A model generated the notes under the pieces. The model was not told the origin of the DNA and did no database searches. It saw only the letters and a program-made list of their open reading frames with translations. Both the position numbers and the translations under genes were made by a program. Positions 38,529 to 46,599 of a stretch of 64,000 bases of DNA are shown here, in pieces (the stretch's first letter is position 1; each line of letters starts with the position of its first letter). The stretch comes from Sphingobium estronivorans (GTDB lineage Bacteria; Pseudomonadota; Alphaproteobacteria; Sphingomonadales; Sphingomonadaceae): assembly GCF_008692605.1 (NCBI RefSeq), contig NZ_LFCT01000008.1, positions 121,488-185,487 on the forward strand, read 5' to 3'.

Positions 38529-38603
38529 ATACCATCGTGCTCGGTCTTCGACCGATCACAAGTGGGTTTCGCTCAAGCGCCGCGCGGGCTTAACCTTGGT
38601 ATT
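38529..38603. repeat. Stop-codon-adjacent structured repeat, copy A
   Basis: Bounded by ATACCA and TGGTAT, with an inner GGTC-TTC-GACC hairpin and the same 22-base core as near 26.56 kb. On the minus strand it begins TAATACCAAGG at the stop codon of the chemotaxis-like gene. Confidence 0.65.
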
Positions 38604-40005
38604 AGCCCTGATCCTGATAGGCCATCTGCAAAATCCCCCAATGCCGCCCCCGCACATGGATAGAGGCGATCACCTGCTTCAGCAGGATGACATTTCCCTC
38701 GGCGGTCAGGCGGCGATATGCCTTGATGCAGAAGGGCTGGGTGATCTTGCTCTGCTCGCGCGTGTCGGGGAAATCGAAGATGACCCCCTGGCGCGAAAAT
38801 TCCATGTTCCAATTGTCGTCGCCGGGCCGCTGGGGCTGCGAACGTTCGGGCATGGCGACCGCGCCGAAGCTGTTGCGGTCGGTGAAGGTCATGCCGAACA
38901 GCCCCTTGAAGGCGCGCGCCTGTTCCTGATGCAACCGCGCTGCGGGGATCAGCACCGCCTGCACCGGATGACTATATTGCACCGGATGCGTGCCGGGGAT
39001 GGGCGCGTAGAATTCGCTGAACAGCGCGCTTTCGGTCAGGCGGCCATCGCCCAGCGCGCGCTCCAGCTCCTCGCTCACCGTCCGCGCCGCGTCCAGGCAG
39101 AAGTCGATATAGGGCGAATCGGGAATATCGACGCCGCTCTCCGCCACCAGTTGCAGCAGCTGGTTGGTGTCGTCGCTGGCGGTGGTGATCCGCCCGGACA
39201 GCCTGTGCAATCCGCCCGCATTGTCGGTCGACGTGCTGGCCAGCGCCAACAGGCCGCCGCGAATTTCGCCCGCCGATCCGACCATGGAGGCAATGCGCTG
39301 CGCCACCGTATCGCTGTTGCTGGACAGGTCGTCCATCAGGCTGCCCAGCCGCTCCACCAGCAGTTCGATATTCTTAGTGTCGCTCAGCGCCGTGCGCGCG
39401 GTTTCGGCGCCATGGGTAATGCCCTCCAGCATCTTCCCCGCCTCGCCGGTCAGGGCGCCGATCGACTGGTCGATGGTGTGCGTCGCCGCCGCGGTTTCCT
39501 GCGCCAGCTTCTTGACCTCCGCCGCGACCACCGCAAAGCCGCGCCCGGCATCGCCCGCCCGTGCCGCCTCGATAGTGGCATTCAGCGCCAACAGGTTGGT
39601 CTGGCTGGCAATGCCGCTGATGACGCTGGTGACATGGGCGACGGTCTTGAGCGCCTGGCGAAAACCGTCGAGCTGCTCATGGATGCTGCCCACCCGTTCG
39701 ATCAGATGGACGAAATTGGCGTTGGCGTCCGATAGCTGGCGCCCCGAATCATGGATGATGCCGCGCGCGGCGACCGCCTTCTCCCGCGCGTCCTGCCCGG
39801 CCAGCGCCACGCTGTCGCCATCGCGCGACAATTGCTCTGCCGCGCCGCCGATCGCCTCGATCGTGCTGGCCTGATGGGTGACGCGGTCAGCCAGTTCGCT
39901 GATGTCCGCCTGCAGGTCGAGCGTGCGGATGCCAAGGTCGCCGGACAGTTTGGCCACCTTCATCACCGCTTGTTCGACGTTCCGGATTCTTGCCTGATTT
40001 GCCAC
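38602..40005 (-). CDS. Soluble methyl-accepting chemotaxis-like protein with C-terminal domain
   Basis: 467 residues from a GTG; no membrane segment. Residues about 20-290 form the coiled coil with the conserved signalling tip ([20 protein letters not shown], about 130-150, then [20 protein letters not shown]), which binds CheA and CheW. The last 170 residues form a separate domain ([20 protein letters not shown], then [20 protein letters not shown]) that may be the sensor, placed after rather than before the signalling part. No che genes are in the window. Starting at Met15 is an alternative. Confidence 0.87.
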   Translation of the reverse strand: MANQARIRNVEQAVMKVAKLSGDLGIRTLDLQADISELADRVTHQASTIEAIGGAAEQLSRDGDSVALAGQDAREKAVAARGIIHDSGRQLSDANANFVHLIERVGSIHEQLDGFRQALKTVAHVTSVISGIASQTNLLALNATIEAARAGDAGRGFAVVAAEVKKLAQETAAATHTIDQSIGALTGEAGKMLEGITHGAETARTALSDTKNIELLVERLGSLMDDLSSNSDTVAQRIASMVGSAGEIRGGLLALASTSTDNAGGLHRLSGRITTASDDTNQLLQLVAESGVDIPDSPYIDFCLDAARTVSEELERALGDGRLTESALFSEFYAPIPGTHPVQYSHPVQAVLIPAARLHQEQARAFKGLFGMTFTDRNSFGAVAMPERSQPQRPGDDNWNMEFSRQGVIFDFPDTREQSKITQPFCIKAYRRLTAEGNVILLKQVIASIHVRGRHWGILQMAYQDQG

Positions 40006-40059
40006 GGGAGAACAGCTATCGGACGCTGGTAAAATATCCGTTAGCGATGCTTCGGATCG

Positions 40060-40977
40060 TCAGAACGCTCCTATCAGGGCCAGTACCACGCCGCTCGCGA
40101 CCAGCATCAGCCCCATGACCTCGCTGCGCGCCATGCGCTCGCCCAGATAGAAATGGCCGAAGCCCAAGGTGAAGGCGACCTCGATCTGGCCGACGATCCG
40201 CACCAGCGCGACCGGCGCGGTGGCGAAGCCGGTGAACCAGCAGGCCGATCCCAAGGCGGACAGCAGCCCGACCTGCCCCGACACGCGCCAGTTGCGAAAG
40301 ATTTTCCCCATCTGCTCCGGTTCGCGCAGCAGCAGGAAACCGCCCTGCATCGCGGTCTGCAACGCCACCGTCACCACCAGCACGATCAGCGCCGCCAGGA
40401 TCGGATCGCTCCCTCCCACTTCCTGCGTTGCCCGCCGCACCCCGATGGCGGTCAGCGCGAAGAAAAAGCCCGAAGCAATGCCGCACAGCGCCGCAGGCTG
40501 ACCCAGCGCGCGCAGGAAATCGGGCGGTCCCATCCGTCTGCCCCCGGTCGACAGCAGCATGACGCCGATCACCCCGCAGCCGATCCCCGCCCAGGCGAGC
40601 GGATGCAGCCGCTCCCCCATCAGCAGGAAGGAGAGGATCGCGCCCTGCACCGCCTCCGTCTTGGAATAGGCGGTGCCGACCACGAAATTGCGATGGGCAA
40701 AGGCCATGATGAGCAAATTGGTCGCGATGATCTGCGCCAGACCGCCGCCGAGGCAAAAGAGCAGGAACAGCGGCTGTGGGGAGGGGAGGGCGCCGGCAAA
40801 GAGCAGCCGGTACCCACCCAGCAGCAACAGGGTGAAGGGCAGTCCGTACAGATAGCGCACCAGCCCCGCCGCGTTGACGGACAGGTCCTGGCTCACTCGC
40901 CGCTGCACTGCGGTCCGCCAGGCCTGCGTGGCCCCTGCCAGCAAGGTCGCCGGCAACCAGATCGAAAAGCTCAACAT
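40060..40977 (-). CDS. EamA-family drug/metabolite transporter
   Basis: 305 residues with about ten hydrophobic helices in two EamA halves: first half ending near STGGRRMG, second starting at FLRALGQPAALCGIASGFFF. Conserved FLLMGERLHPLAWAGIGCGV and GHFYLGERMARSEVMGLMLV are the paired glutamate/arginine motifs of helices 4 and 9. Inner-membrane exporter or importer of a small molecule, substrate unknown. It lies 54 bases upstream of the chemotaxis-like gene on the same strand. Confidence 0.9.
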   Translation of the reverse strand: MLSFSIWLPATLLAGATQAWRTAVQRRVSQDLSVNAAGLVRYLYGLPFTLLLLGGYRLLFAGALPSPQPLFLLFCLGGGLAQIIATNLLIMAFAHRNFVVGTAYSKTEAVQGAILSFLLMGERLHPLAWAGIGCGVIGVMLLSTGGRRMGPPDFLRALGQPAALCGIASGFFFALTAIGVRRATQEVGGSDPILAALIVLVVTVALQTAMQGGFLLLREPEQMGKIFRNWRVSGQVGLLSALGSACWFTGFATAPVALVRIVGQIEVAFTLGFGHFYLGERMARSEVMGLMLVASGVVLALIGAF

Positions 40978-41086
40978 GCGCGCGCTATAACGGGAATGAC
41001 GCGCCTGTCATCCCATGTTGCTGTCCTGCCACAGTGAGACGCATGGTATACACCCGTCCAGCATCGAAGGGCGATTTCGAAGGCGG

Positions 41087-41222
41087 CTGCGGATCGGCTA
41101 CACCGCGCCCGGCGGGCGCTTTGACGCAATGTCACGCCTCAAGGGCATGATCGAAAAACTATATGGCGGCGGTCTTCAACGAACCGCGCGTCATCGGCGT
41201 GTCGCTCGGCGGCAAGCTCTGA
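41087..41222 (+). pseudogene. Relic of a TonB-dependent receptor C-terminus
   Basis: One frame reads LRIGYTAPGGRFDAM, the closing-strand type seen in sphingomonad TonB receptors. About 20 codons later the next frame reads SKNYMAAVFNEPRVIGVSLG ending GKL and stop, the usual receptor tail. A stop in that frame and the frame change in between show decay. A perfect terminator follows 60 bases later, as it would after a live gene. The first 90 bases of the gap show no further receptor sequence. Confidence 0.5.
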
Positions 41223-41282
41223 GGAAGAGGGGCGGGGAAGCGCGCTGGCCGGCGCATCCCCGTCCCAAATTCGCGGACAATG

Positions 41283-41320
41283 AAAAACGCGCCGTCCGTG
41301 ACCGGGCGGCGCGTTTTTTT
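41283..41320. terminator. Strong bidirectional terminator
   Basis: AAAAACGCGCCG and CGGCGCGTTTTTTT are 12-base arms with a 12-base loop and T-runs on both strands. It ends the fumarase transcript on the minus strand and would have ended the receptor relic on the plus strand. Confidence 0.9.
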
Positions 41321-41337
41321 ACACAGTCGAAGGGCGA

Positions 41338-42858
41338 TCACGCCCCTTCGAGCAGATGCTCCTTCTTGATCTTTTCCTGCCACACCAGCGGGGCGAGGCG
41401 GTGGACATTCTGGCCTTCGCTATCCACGGCGACGGTCACGGGCATATCCTGCACGTCGAACTCATAAATGGCTTCCATGCCGAGGTCTTCGAAGCCGACG
41501 ACCTTCGCGCCCTTGATCGCGCGGGCAACGAGATAGGCCGCGCCGCCGACCGCCATCAGATAGGCGCTCTTGTGCCTGGCGATGCTGTCGGTTGCCGCCG
41601 GACCACGCTCGGCCTTGCCGACGCACGCGGCCAGACCTTGCTCCAGCATCATGTCCATGAACTTGTCCATGCGCGTCGCGGTCGTCGGACCGGCCGGTCC
41701 CACCACCTCGTCGCGCACCGGATCGACCGGCCCGACATAGTAAATCACGCGGCCCGTGAAATCGACCGGCAGCTGCTCGCCACGCGCCAGCATGTCCTGA
41801 ATGCGCTTGTGCGCCGCGTCGCGCCCGGTCAGCATCTTGCCGTTCAGCAGCAGACGGTCGCCATGCTTCCAGCTCTGCACCACTTCCGGCGTCAGATTGT
41901 CGAGATCGACGCGGATCGCTTCCTTGCTCGGCTTCCAGTCGACCTGCGGCCATTCGGAAATCTTCGGCGCTTCCAGATAGGCCGGACCCGACCCGTCGAG
42001 CGTGAAATGCGCATGGCGGGTCGCCGCGCAATTGGGGATCATCGCCACCGGCTTGCCCGCCGCATGGCAGGGATAGTCGTAGATCTTGACGTCGAGGATG
42101 GTCGAAAGCCCGCCCAGCCCCTGCGCGCCGATGCCGAGCGCGTTGACCTTGTCGAAAATCTCGATGCGCAGCTTCTCGATATCGTTCTGCGGCCCGCGTG
42201 CCTTGAGTTCACCCATGTCGATGGGCTCCATCAGGCTTTCCTTGGCCAGCGCCACGGCCTTTTCCGCCGTGCCGCCAATGCCGATGCCCAGCATGCCGGG
42301 CGGGCACCAGCCCGCGCCCATTTGCGGGATCATCTCCAACACCCAGTCGACGATCGAATCGCTGGGGTTCATCATCTTGAACTTGGTCTTGTTCTCCGAG
42401 CCGCCACCCTTGGCCGCGACGTCGACGATGACCTTGTTGCCTGGCACCATCTCGACATTCAGCACGCAGGGCGTGTTGTCCTTAGTGTTCTGACGCGAAA
42501 AGGCCGGGTCCTTCAGGATCGACGCGCGCAGGCGGTTCTCCGGGTTGAGATAGGCCTTGCGCACGCCCTCATCGACCACGTCCTGCATGGAGCGGCTATT
42601 GTCGTCCAGGCGGCAGTCCATGCCCCATTTGACGAAGACGTTGACGATGCCGGTGTCCTGGCAGATCGGGCGATGCCCTTCGGCGCACATGCGGCTGTTG
42701 GTCAGGATCTGGGCGATGGCGTCCTTCGCCGCCGGATTGGCTTCGGCGTCATAGGCTTTGCCCAGCGCGCGGATATAATCCATCGGATGATAATAGCTGA
42801 TGAACTGGAGCGCGTCGGCAACGCTCTCGATCAGATCGGCGGTCTTGATGACGGTCAT
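41338..42858 (-). CDS. Class I fumarate hydratase (4Fe-4S)
   Basis: 506 residues, typical of single-chain class I fumarases (E. coli FumA/FumB). Converts fumarate to L-malate in the TCA cycle. The N-terminal half has GHRPICQDTGIVNVFV, with one cluster cysteine, and GAGWCPPGMLGIGIGG, with another; the third is likely in PNCAATRHAHF. The C-terminal half holds GKMLTGRDAAHKRI and VGPVDPVRDEVVGPAGPTTA. The cluster makes the enzyme oxygen-sensitive. A long palindrome lies 57-115 bp upstream; a perfect terminator follows the stop. Confidence 0.94.
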   Translation of the reverse strand: MTVIKTADLIESVADALQFISYYHPMDYIRALGKAYDAEANPAAKDAIAQILTNSRMCAEGHRPICQDTGIVNVFVKWGMDCRLDDNSRSMQDVVDEGVRKAYLNPENRLRASILKDPAFSRQNTKDNTPCVLNVEMVPGNKVIVDVAAKGGGSENKTKFKMMNPSDSIVDWVLEMIPQMGAGWCPPGMLGIGIGGTAEKAVALAKESLMEPIDMGELKARGPQNDIEKLRIEIFDKVNALGIGAQGLGGLSTILDVKIYDYPCHAAGKPVAMIPNCAATRHAHFTLDGSGPAYLEAPKISEWPQVDWKPSKEAIRVDLDNLTPEVVQSWKHGDRLLLNGKMLTGRDAAHKRIQDMLARGEQLPVDFTGRVIYYVGPVDPVRDEVVGPAGPTTATRMDKFMDMMLEQGLAACVGKAERGPAATDSIARHKSAYLMAVGGAAYLVARAIKGAKVVGFEDLGMEAIYEFDVQDMPVTVAVDSEGQNVHRLAPLVWQEKIKKEHLLEGA

Positions 42859-42914
42859 CTACCCAAAGTCCCTATTTGAGCATGTTCACGGAAGTGAAGA
42901 TGCTCGGTTTTTAT

Positions 42915-42973
42915 GGCCGCATTTTCCCAGCCGTTGACCGTTAAACGGTCAACTCGAAAATGCTTTGGCGGCC
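42915..42973. repeat. Nested palindrome, copy 1
   Basis: Outer arms GCATTTTC and GAAAATGC pair perfectly; the inner arms GTTGACCGTT and AACGGTCAAC pair perfectly around a single A. GGCC flanks both ends. The outer sequence GGCCGCATTTT...GAAAATGC recurs before lysS, but the inner stem sequence there is different. It sits upstream of the fumarase start. Confidence 0.7.
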
Positions 42974-43033
42974 CGCGCTGCAAGGCGGGTCCATGCAGGC
43001 GCGGCTATAGGCTTTTGGCTGCCTGAGTCCAGA

Positions 43034-43681
43034 TCACCCGTCGGCGAAGGGGAAGAGATGCCACCATGGCTCCTTCTCCCGCAGCACCCGCGCAAAGCTC
43101 TCCCGCGCCTCCAGCCGGTCGAGATAGGCCGCCAGCCCCGGAAAGTCCCCGCGCATCGGCACGATCCTGTCGGCATAGAAAAGCGCCGGCGCCGCCGCGC
43201 AATCGGCGAGCGTGAATTCCGCCCCCGCCGCCCAGCGCCGCCCCGCCATCCGCGCTTCCAGCAGCGCATAGGCCTTGCCCAGCGAGGCCCGCGCCTGCGC
43301 GACGCCGAAGGAATCGCGCGCGACCCCTTCGGGCCGGATGCGATCCCCGACGCAGGTCTGCACCGGCGTCATCACATAATTGTCGAACAGCCGGTCCATC
43401 AGCCGCACTTCCAGCGCGGCATCGGCATCCTGCGGGATCGGACGGAAGGAGCCGCCGCCCTGCTGGCCCAGATATTCGACGATGATGCTGGCCTCTGCCA
43501 CGGTCCTGTCCCGTACCTCGTCGCGCAGCACCGGGAATTTGCCGATCGGCCAGAGCTTGAGCCACGCCTCCGCGACCGCCGGATCTTCCAATATCCGCCC
43601 CTCGAACGGAGTCGCATTCTCGTAGAGGGCGATCAGCACCTTCCAGCAATAGGAGGAGAGGGGGTGATAATAGAGAATCAT
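43034..43681 (-). CDS. Glutathione S-transferase family protein
   Basis: 215 residues. The thioredoxin-like N-terminal domain starts MILYYHPLSSYCWKVLIALY; KLWPIGKFPVLRDE gives the cis-proline (FPVL) and VAEASIIVEYL the glutamate-serine pair that binds the gamma-glutamyl group. A helical C-terminal domain follows. Cysteine and serine near the start could be catalytic. The role is conjugation or reduction of xenobiotics or peroxides. The internal ATG behind AGAGGTGCC decides the start. Confidence 0.9.
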   Translation of the reverse strand: MILYYHPLSSYCWKVLIALYENATPFEGRILEDPAVAEAWLKLWPIGKFPVLRDEVRDRTVAEASIIVEYLGQQGGGSFRPIPQDADAALEVRLMDRLFDNYVMTPVQTCVGDRIRPEGVARDSFGVAQARASLGKAYALLEARMAGRRWAAGAEFTLADCAAAPALFYADRIVPMRGDFPGLAAYLDRLEARESFARVLREKEPWWHLFPFADG

Positions 43682-44009
43682 GGCGGCACCTCTGAACGGA
43701 ATCGCGATTTTCCGGTCATCCTGCCATGTCCGGGGCATCCTTATCACCCCCCAAATATGGATATCCCGCCCGGCTGGCCCTGGTTCGCCATACCATATCT
43801 TGTCACCGAACCGTCATGCGCCGTGCGGGTCGAGAGCCCGTCTCCAGCATTTCCGTGGCAAGCCAAATTTATTTTAAAACCCAAATTGTTCCCCTTGCCT
43901 TTTGGGAAGCCAAGGAAAGTCCATGCGTCGCTGCGGCGCGACGCGCATCCCGACCGGCCGGATGCGGCGATCGGCCGCTTTGGGAGTCCCCGAACCGTCA
44001 TTTACCCTC

Positions 44010-44037
44010 TTGCAAGGAAACGCGGCTGTGGCACTAT
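44010..44037 (+). promoter_or_regulatory. Candidate nrdA promoter
   Basis: TTGCAA and CACTAT with a 16-bp spacer. The -10 overlaps the first NrdR-like box, as expected for a repressed promoter. It implies a leader of about 200 bases before nrdA; nothing coding is seen there or in the AT-rich stretch near 43.87 kb. Confidence 0.4.
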
Positions 44038-44078
44038 CCCTTGTATCAGGTTAACGGGGGTTACCCTACAGATTGTGA
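44031..44078 (+). promoter_or_regulatory. Tandem NrdR-like boxes upstream of nrdA
   Basis: GCACTATCCCTTGTAT and ACCCTACAGATTGTGA match the NrdR consensus (ACACWATATATWGTGT) at about 11 and 12 of 16 positions. They start 32 bp apart, three helical turns, the spacing that lets NrdR bind both. NrdR represses ribonucleotide reductase genes when dATP is high. No nrdR gene is in the window. Confidence 0.55.
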
Positions 44079-44244
44079 TCGCAGGCATCGGGTCAGTTCC
44101 CGAGGCAAGGGTGTTTTTGTCCTTGCGATTCGCTCTGCGGGCCCCATCTCCGTGCCTGGGCGGGTCGATGATGATAAGTTCTTTCGGCCTGGCCGGCAGC
44201 GGCTTGACCGAATCGAACGAAACAGGAACATTCGGGGGCTGGTC

Positions 44245-46179
44245 ATGGATTTTCGAGATAGCGAACAGGTGAGTGCAAGCGACGTGGCAACGGTGATGGA
44301 CGAAGTGATCGAAACCCCGGCTGAAAAGAAGAAGGCGGCGCCCGCCGAACCCAAGGCCGCGCCCAGCTCGTCCACCGTGCTGGAGCGCCGCTTCGCCGTC
44401 GTGACCGACGCCAGCCGCGACGCGCTGCTGACCGAGTTCGGCAAGGAAACGTTGCAGGACCGCTATCTGCTGCCCGGCGAGTCCTATCAGGACCTGTTCG
44501 CCCGGGTCGCCGCCGCCTATGCCGACGATGCCGACCATGCCCAGCGCGTCTATGACTATATCTCGCGCCTGTGGTTCATGCCCGCCACGCCCGTCCTGTC
44601 GAACGGCGGCACCGGCCGCGGCCTGCCGATCAGCTGCTATCTGAACAGCGTCGACGACAGCCTGGAAGGCATCGTCAACACCTGGAATGAGAATGTCTGG
44701 CTCGCCTCGCGCGGTGGCGGCATCGGCACCTATTGGGGCAATGTGCGCGGCATCGGCGAGCCGGTCGGCCTCAACGGCAAGACCAGCGGCATCATTCCCT
44801 TCGTCCGCGTGATGGACAGCCTGACCCTCGCCATCAGCCAGGGCAGCCTGCGTCGCGGCTCGGCCGCCTGCTATCTCGACATCTCCCACCCGGAGATCGA
44901 GGAGTTCCTGGAAATCCGCAAGACCAGCGGCGACTTCAACCGCAAGGCGCTGAACCTGCACCACGGCGTCCTGCTGACCGACGAGTTCATGGAAGCGATG
45001 CGCGACGGCAAGGAATTTGCCCTGCGCAGCCCCAAAGACGGCTCGGTGCGCGGCAGCGTCAACGCCCGCGCCCTGTTCCAGAAGCTGGTCGAGGTTCGCC
45101 TCGCCACCGGCGAACCCTATATTGTCTTCAACGACACCGTGAACCGCACCATGCCCAAGCATCACCGCGATCTGGGGCTCAAGGTGTCGACCTCCAATCT
45201 CTGTTCCGAAATCACTTTGCCGACGGGTCGCGACCATCTCGGCAATGACCGGACGGCGGTCTGCTGCCTTTCGTCCCTGAATCTCGAAACCTGGGACGAA
45301 TGGAACAAGGACCCCCGTTTCGTCGAGGATGTCATGCGCTTCCTCGATAACGTGCTGCAGGACTATATCGACCGAGCGCCGGACGAAATGGCGCGGGCGA
45401 AATATAGCGCCGAGCGCGAACGGTCAGTGGGCCTGGGGGTGATGGGCTTCCACTCATTCCTCCAGGCCCGGGGTTTACCGTTTGAAGGCGCGATGGCGAA
45501 AAGCTGGAACCTGCGCATCTTCAAGCATATCAGCGAAAAGGCGGCCGAAGCCTCGATGCAACTGGCGGTCGAGCGCGGTCCGTGCCCGGACGCCGCAGAC
45601 ATGGGCGTGATGGAGCGTTTCAGCTGCAAGATGGCGATCGCGCCGACCGCGTCGATCAGCATCATCTGCGGCGGTACGTCGGCCTGCATCGAGCCGATCC
45701 CGGCGAACATCTACACGCACAAGACGCTGTCCGGCAGCTTCGCCGTCAAGAATCCCTATCTGGAAAAGCTCCTCGTCGAAAAGGCGAAGGATAGCACCGC
45801 CGTCTGGAATTCGATTCTGGAACGGGGCGGCTCGGTCCAGCATCTCGACTTCCTGTCCCAGGAAGAGAAGGACACGTTCAAGACCAGTTTCGAGATCGAT
45901 CAGCGCTGGCTGCTCGAACTGGCCGCCGACCGCACGCCCTATATCGACCAGGCGCAGTCGCTGAACCTGTTCATCCCGGCGGATGTGGAGAAATGGGACC
46001 TGCTCATGCTCCATTATCGGGCATGGGAACTGGGTATCAAGTCGCTCTACTATCTCCGCTCCAAGTCGGTGCAGCGCGCCGGCTTCGCGGGCGGGGTCGA
46101 GGCGGACAACACCATCGACGCCCCGAAATTCGAAATCGGCGAAAGCACTGACTATGACGAGTGCCTCGCCTGTCAGTGA
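44245..46179 (+). CDS. nrdA: Ribonucleoside-diphosphate reductase class Ia, alpha subunit
   Basis: 644 residues. Reduces NDPs to dNDPs using a radical passed from NrdB. Active-site cysteines are seen in LPISCYLNS, SNLCSEITLP and TAVCCLSSLNL, and the C-terminal redox pair is the ECLACQ end. The N-terminal ATP-cone found in E. coli NrdA is missing: the first 45 residues are a low-complexity charged lead (ETPAEKKKAAPAEPKAAPSS). The ATG at MDFRDSEQ was chosen; the open frame upstream runs through promoter DNA. nrdB lies 420 bases downstream with a gene on the other strand between. Confidence 0.95.
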   Translation: MDFRDSEQVSASDVATVMDEVIETPAEKKKAAPAEPKAAPSSSTVLERRFAVVTDASRDALLTEFGKETLQDRYLLPGESYQDLFARVAAAYADDADHAQRVYDYISRLWFMPATPVLSNGGTGRGLPISCYLNSVDDSLEGIVNTWNENVWLASRGGGIGTYWGNVRGIGEPVGLNGKTSGIIPFVRVMDSLTLAISQGSLRRGSAACYLDISHPEIEEFLEIRKTSGDFNRKALNLHHGVLLTDEFMEAMRDGKEFALRSPKDGSVRGSVNARALFQKLVEVRLATGEPYIVFNDTVNRTMPKHHRDLGLKVSTSNLCSEITLPTGRDHLGNDRTAVCCLSSLNLETWDEWNKDPRFVEDVMRFLDNVLQDYIDRAPDEMARAKYSAERERSVGLGVMGFHSFLQARGLPFEGAMAKSWNLRIFKHISEKAAEASMQLAVERGPCPDAADMGVMERFSCKMAIAPTASISIICGGTSACIEPIPANIYTHKTLSGSFAVKNPYLEKLLVEKAKDSTAVWNSILERGGSVQHLDFLSQEEKDTFKTSFEIDQRWLLELAADRTPYIDQAQSLNLFIPADVEKWDLLMLHYRAWELGIKSLYYLRSKSVQRAGFAGGVEADNTIDAPKFEIGESTDYDECLACQ

Positions 46180-46240
46180 GCTTCGGGAAAAGCGGCGCGG
46201 GACCACGGGTCCCGCACCCTTTTCCTCGCGTCGATCCGGC

Positions 46241-46489
46241 TTATTCGGTCGCTTCGAAAGTCGCCGCATTGGCCGCCGTCGCCGACAGGCGGACGGTGTC
46301 GCCTTCGACCGCCGCCACCAGGCCGCCATCGATATAATGATGTTTGGCGCCCTGGCCATCCGGTCCCTGCGGACTGTCGGCCTTGGTCAGCTTGATGCGG
46401 TCGCCATCGACATGATCGACGGTGCCGATATGCACGCCGTCCGCGCCGATAATATTCATATGTTCCTTCACCTGAGTCAGATCAGCCAT
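46241..46489 (-). CDS. DUF2171-domain protein encoded antisense between nrdA and nrdB
   Basis: 82 residues. VKEHMNIIGADGVHIGTVDH and GDRIKLTKADSPQ, with KHHYIDGGLVAAVEGDTVRL, fit DUF2171 (PRC-barrel-like, also met as stress proteins). AGGAG lies 7 bases before the second of two close ATGs, which is taken as the start. Soluble, acidic. Function unknown. It is convergent with nrdA and divergent from nrdB, so it breaks the operon. Confidence 0.83.
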   Translation of the reverse strand: MADLTQVKEHMNIIGADGVHIGTVDHVDGDRIKLTKADSPQGPDGQGAKHHYIDGGLVAAVEGDTVRLSATAANAATFEATE

Positions 46490-46599
46490 GTTCATTCTCC
46501 TGTATCGGTTCTGACTCAACGCATCATTCGTCATCTGGTCGCGCCGTCCGCCCGCCGTCCGTCTTCTTATTCGCTCTTTCAGGCCCAAGGATAACCGTC

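Noticed and set aside
41015..41467. A 150-residue plus-strand frame across the fumarase end.
   Set aside because: Its first part is the receptor relic in one frame only; the rest is antisense to fumarase and passes through the terminator.
43860..43910. AT-rich stretch before nrdA read as a riboswitch or cobalamin element.
   Set aside because: No conserved B12-box or stable multi-helix fold could be drawn; the NrdR-like boxes lie elsewhere.
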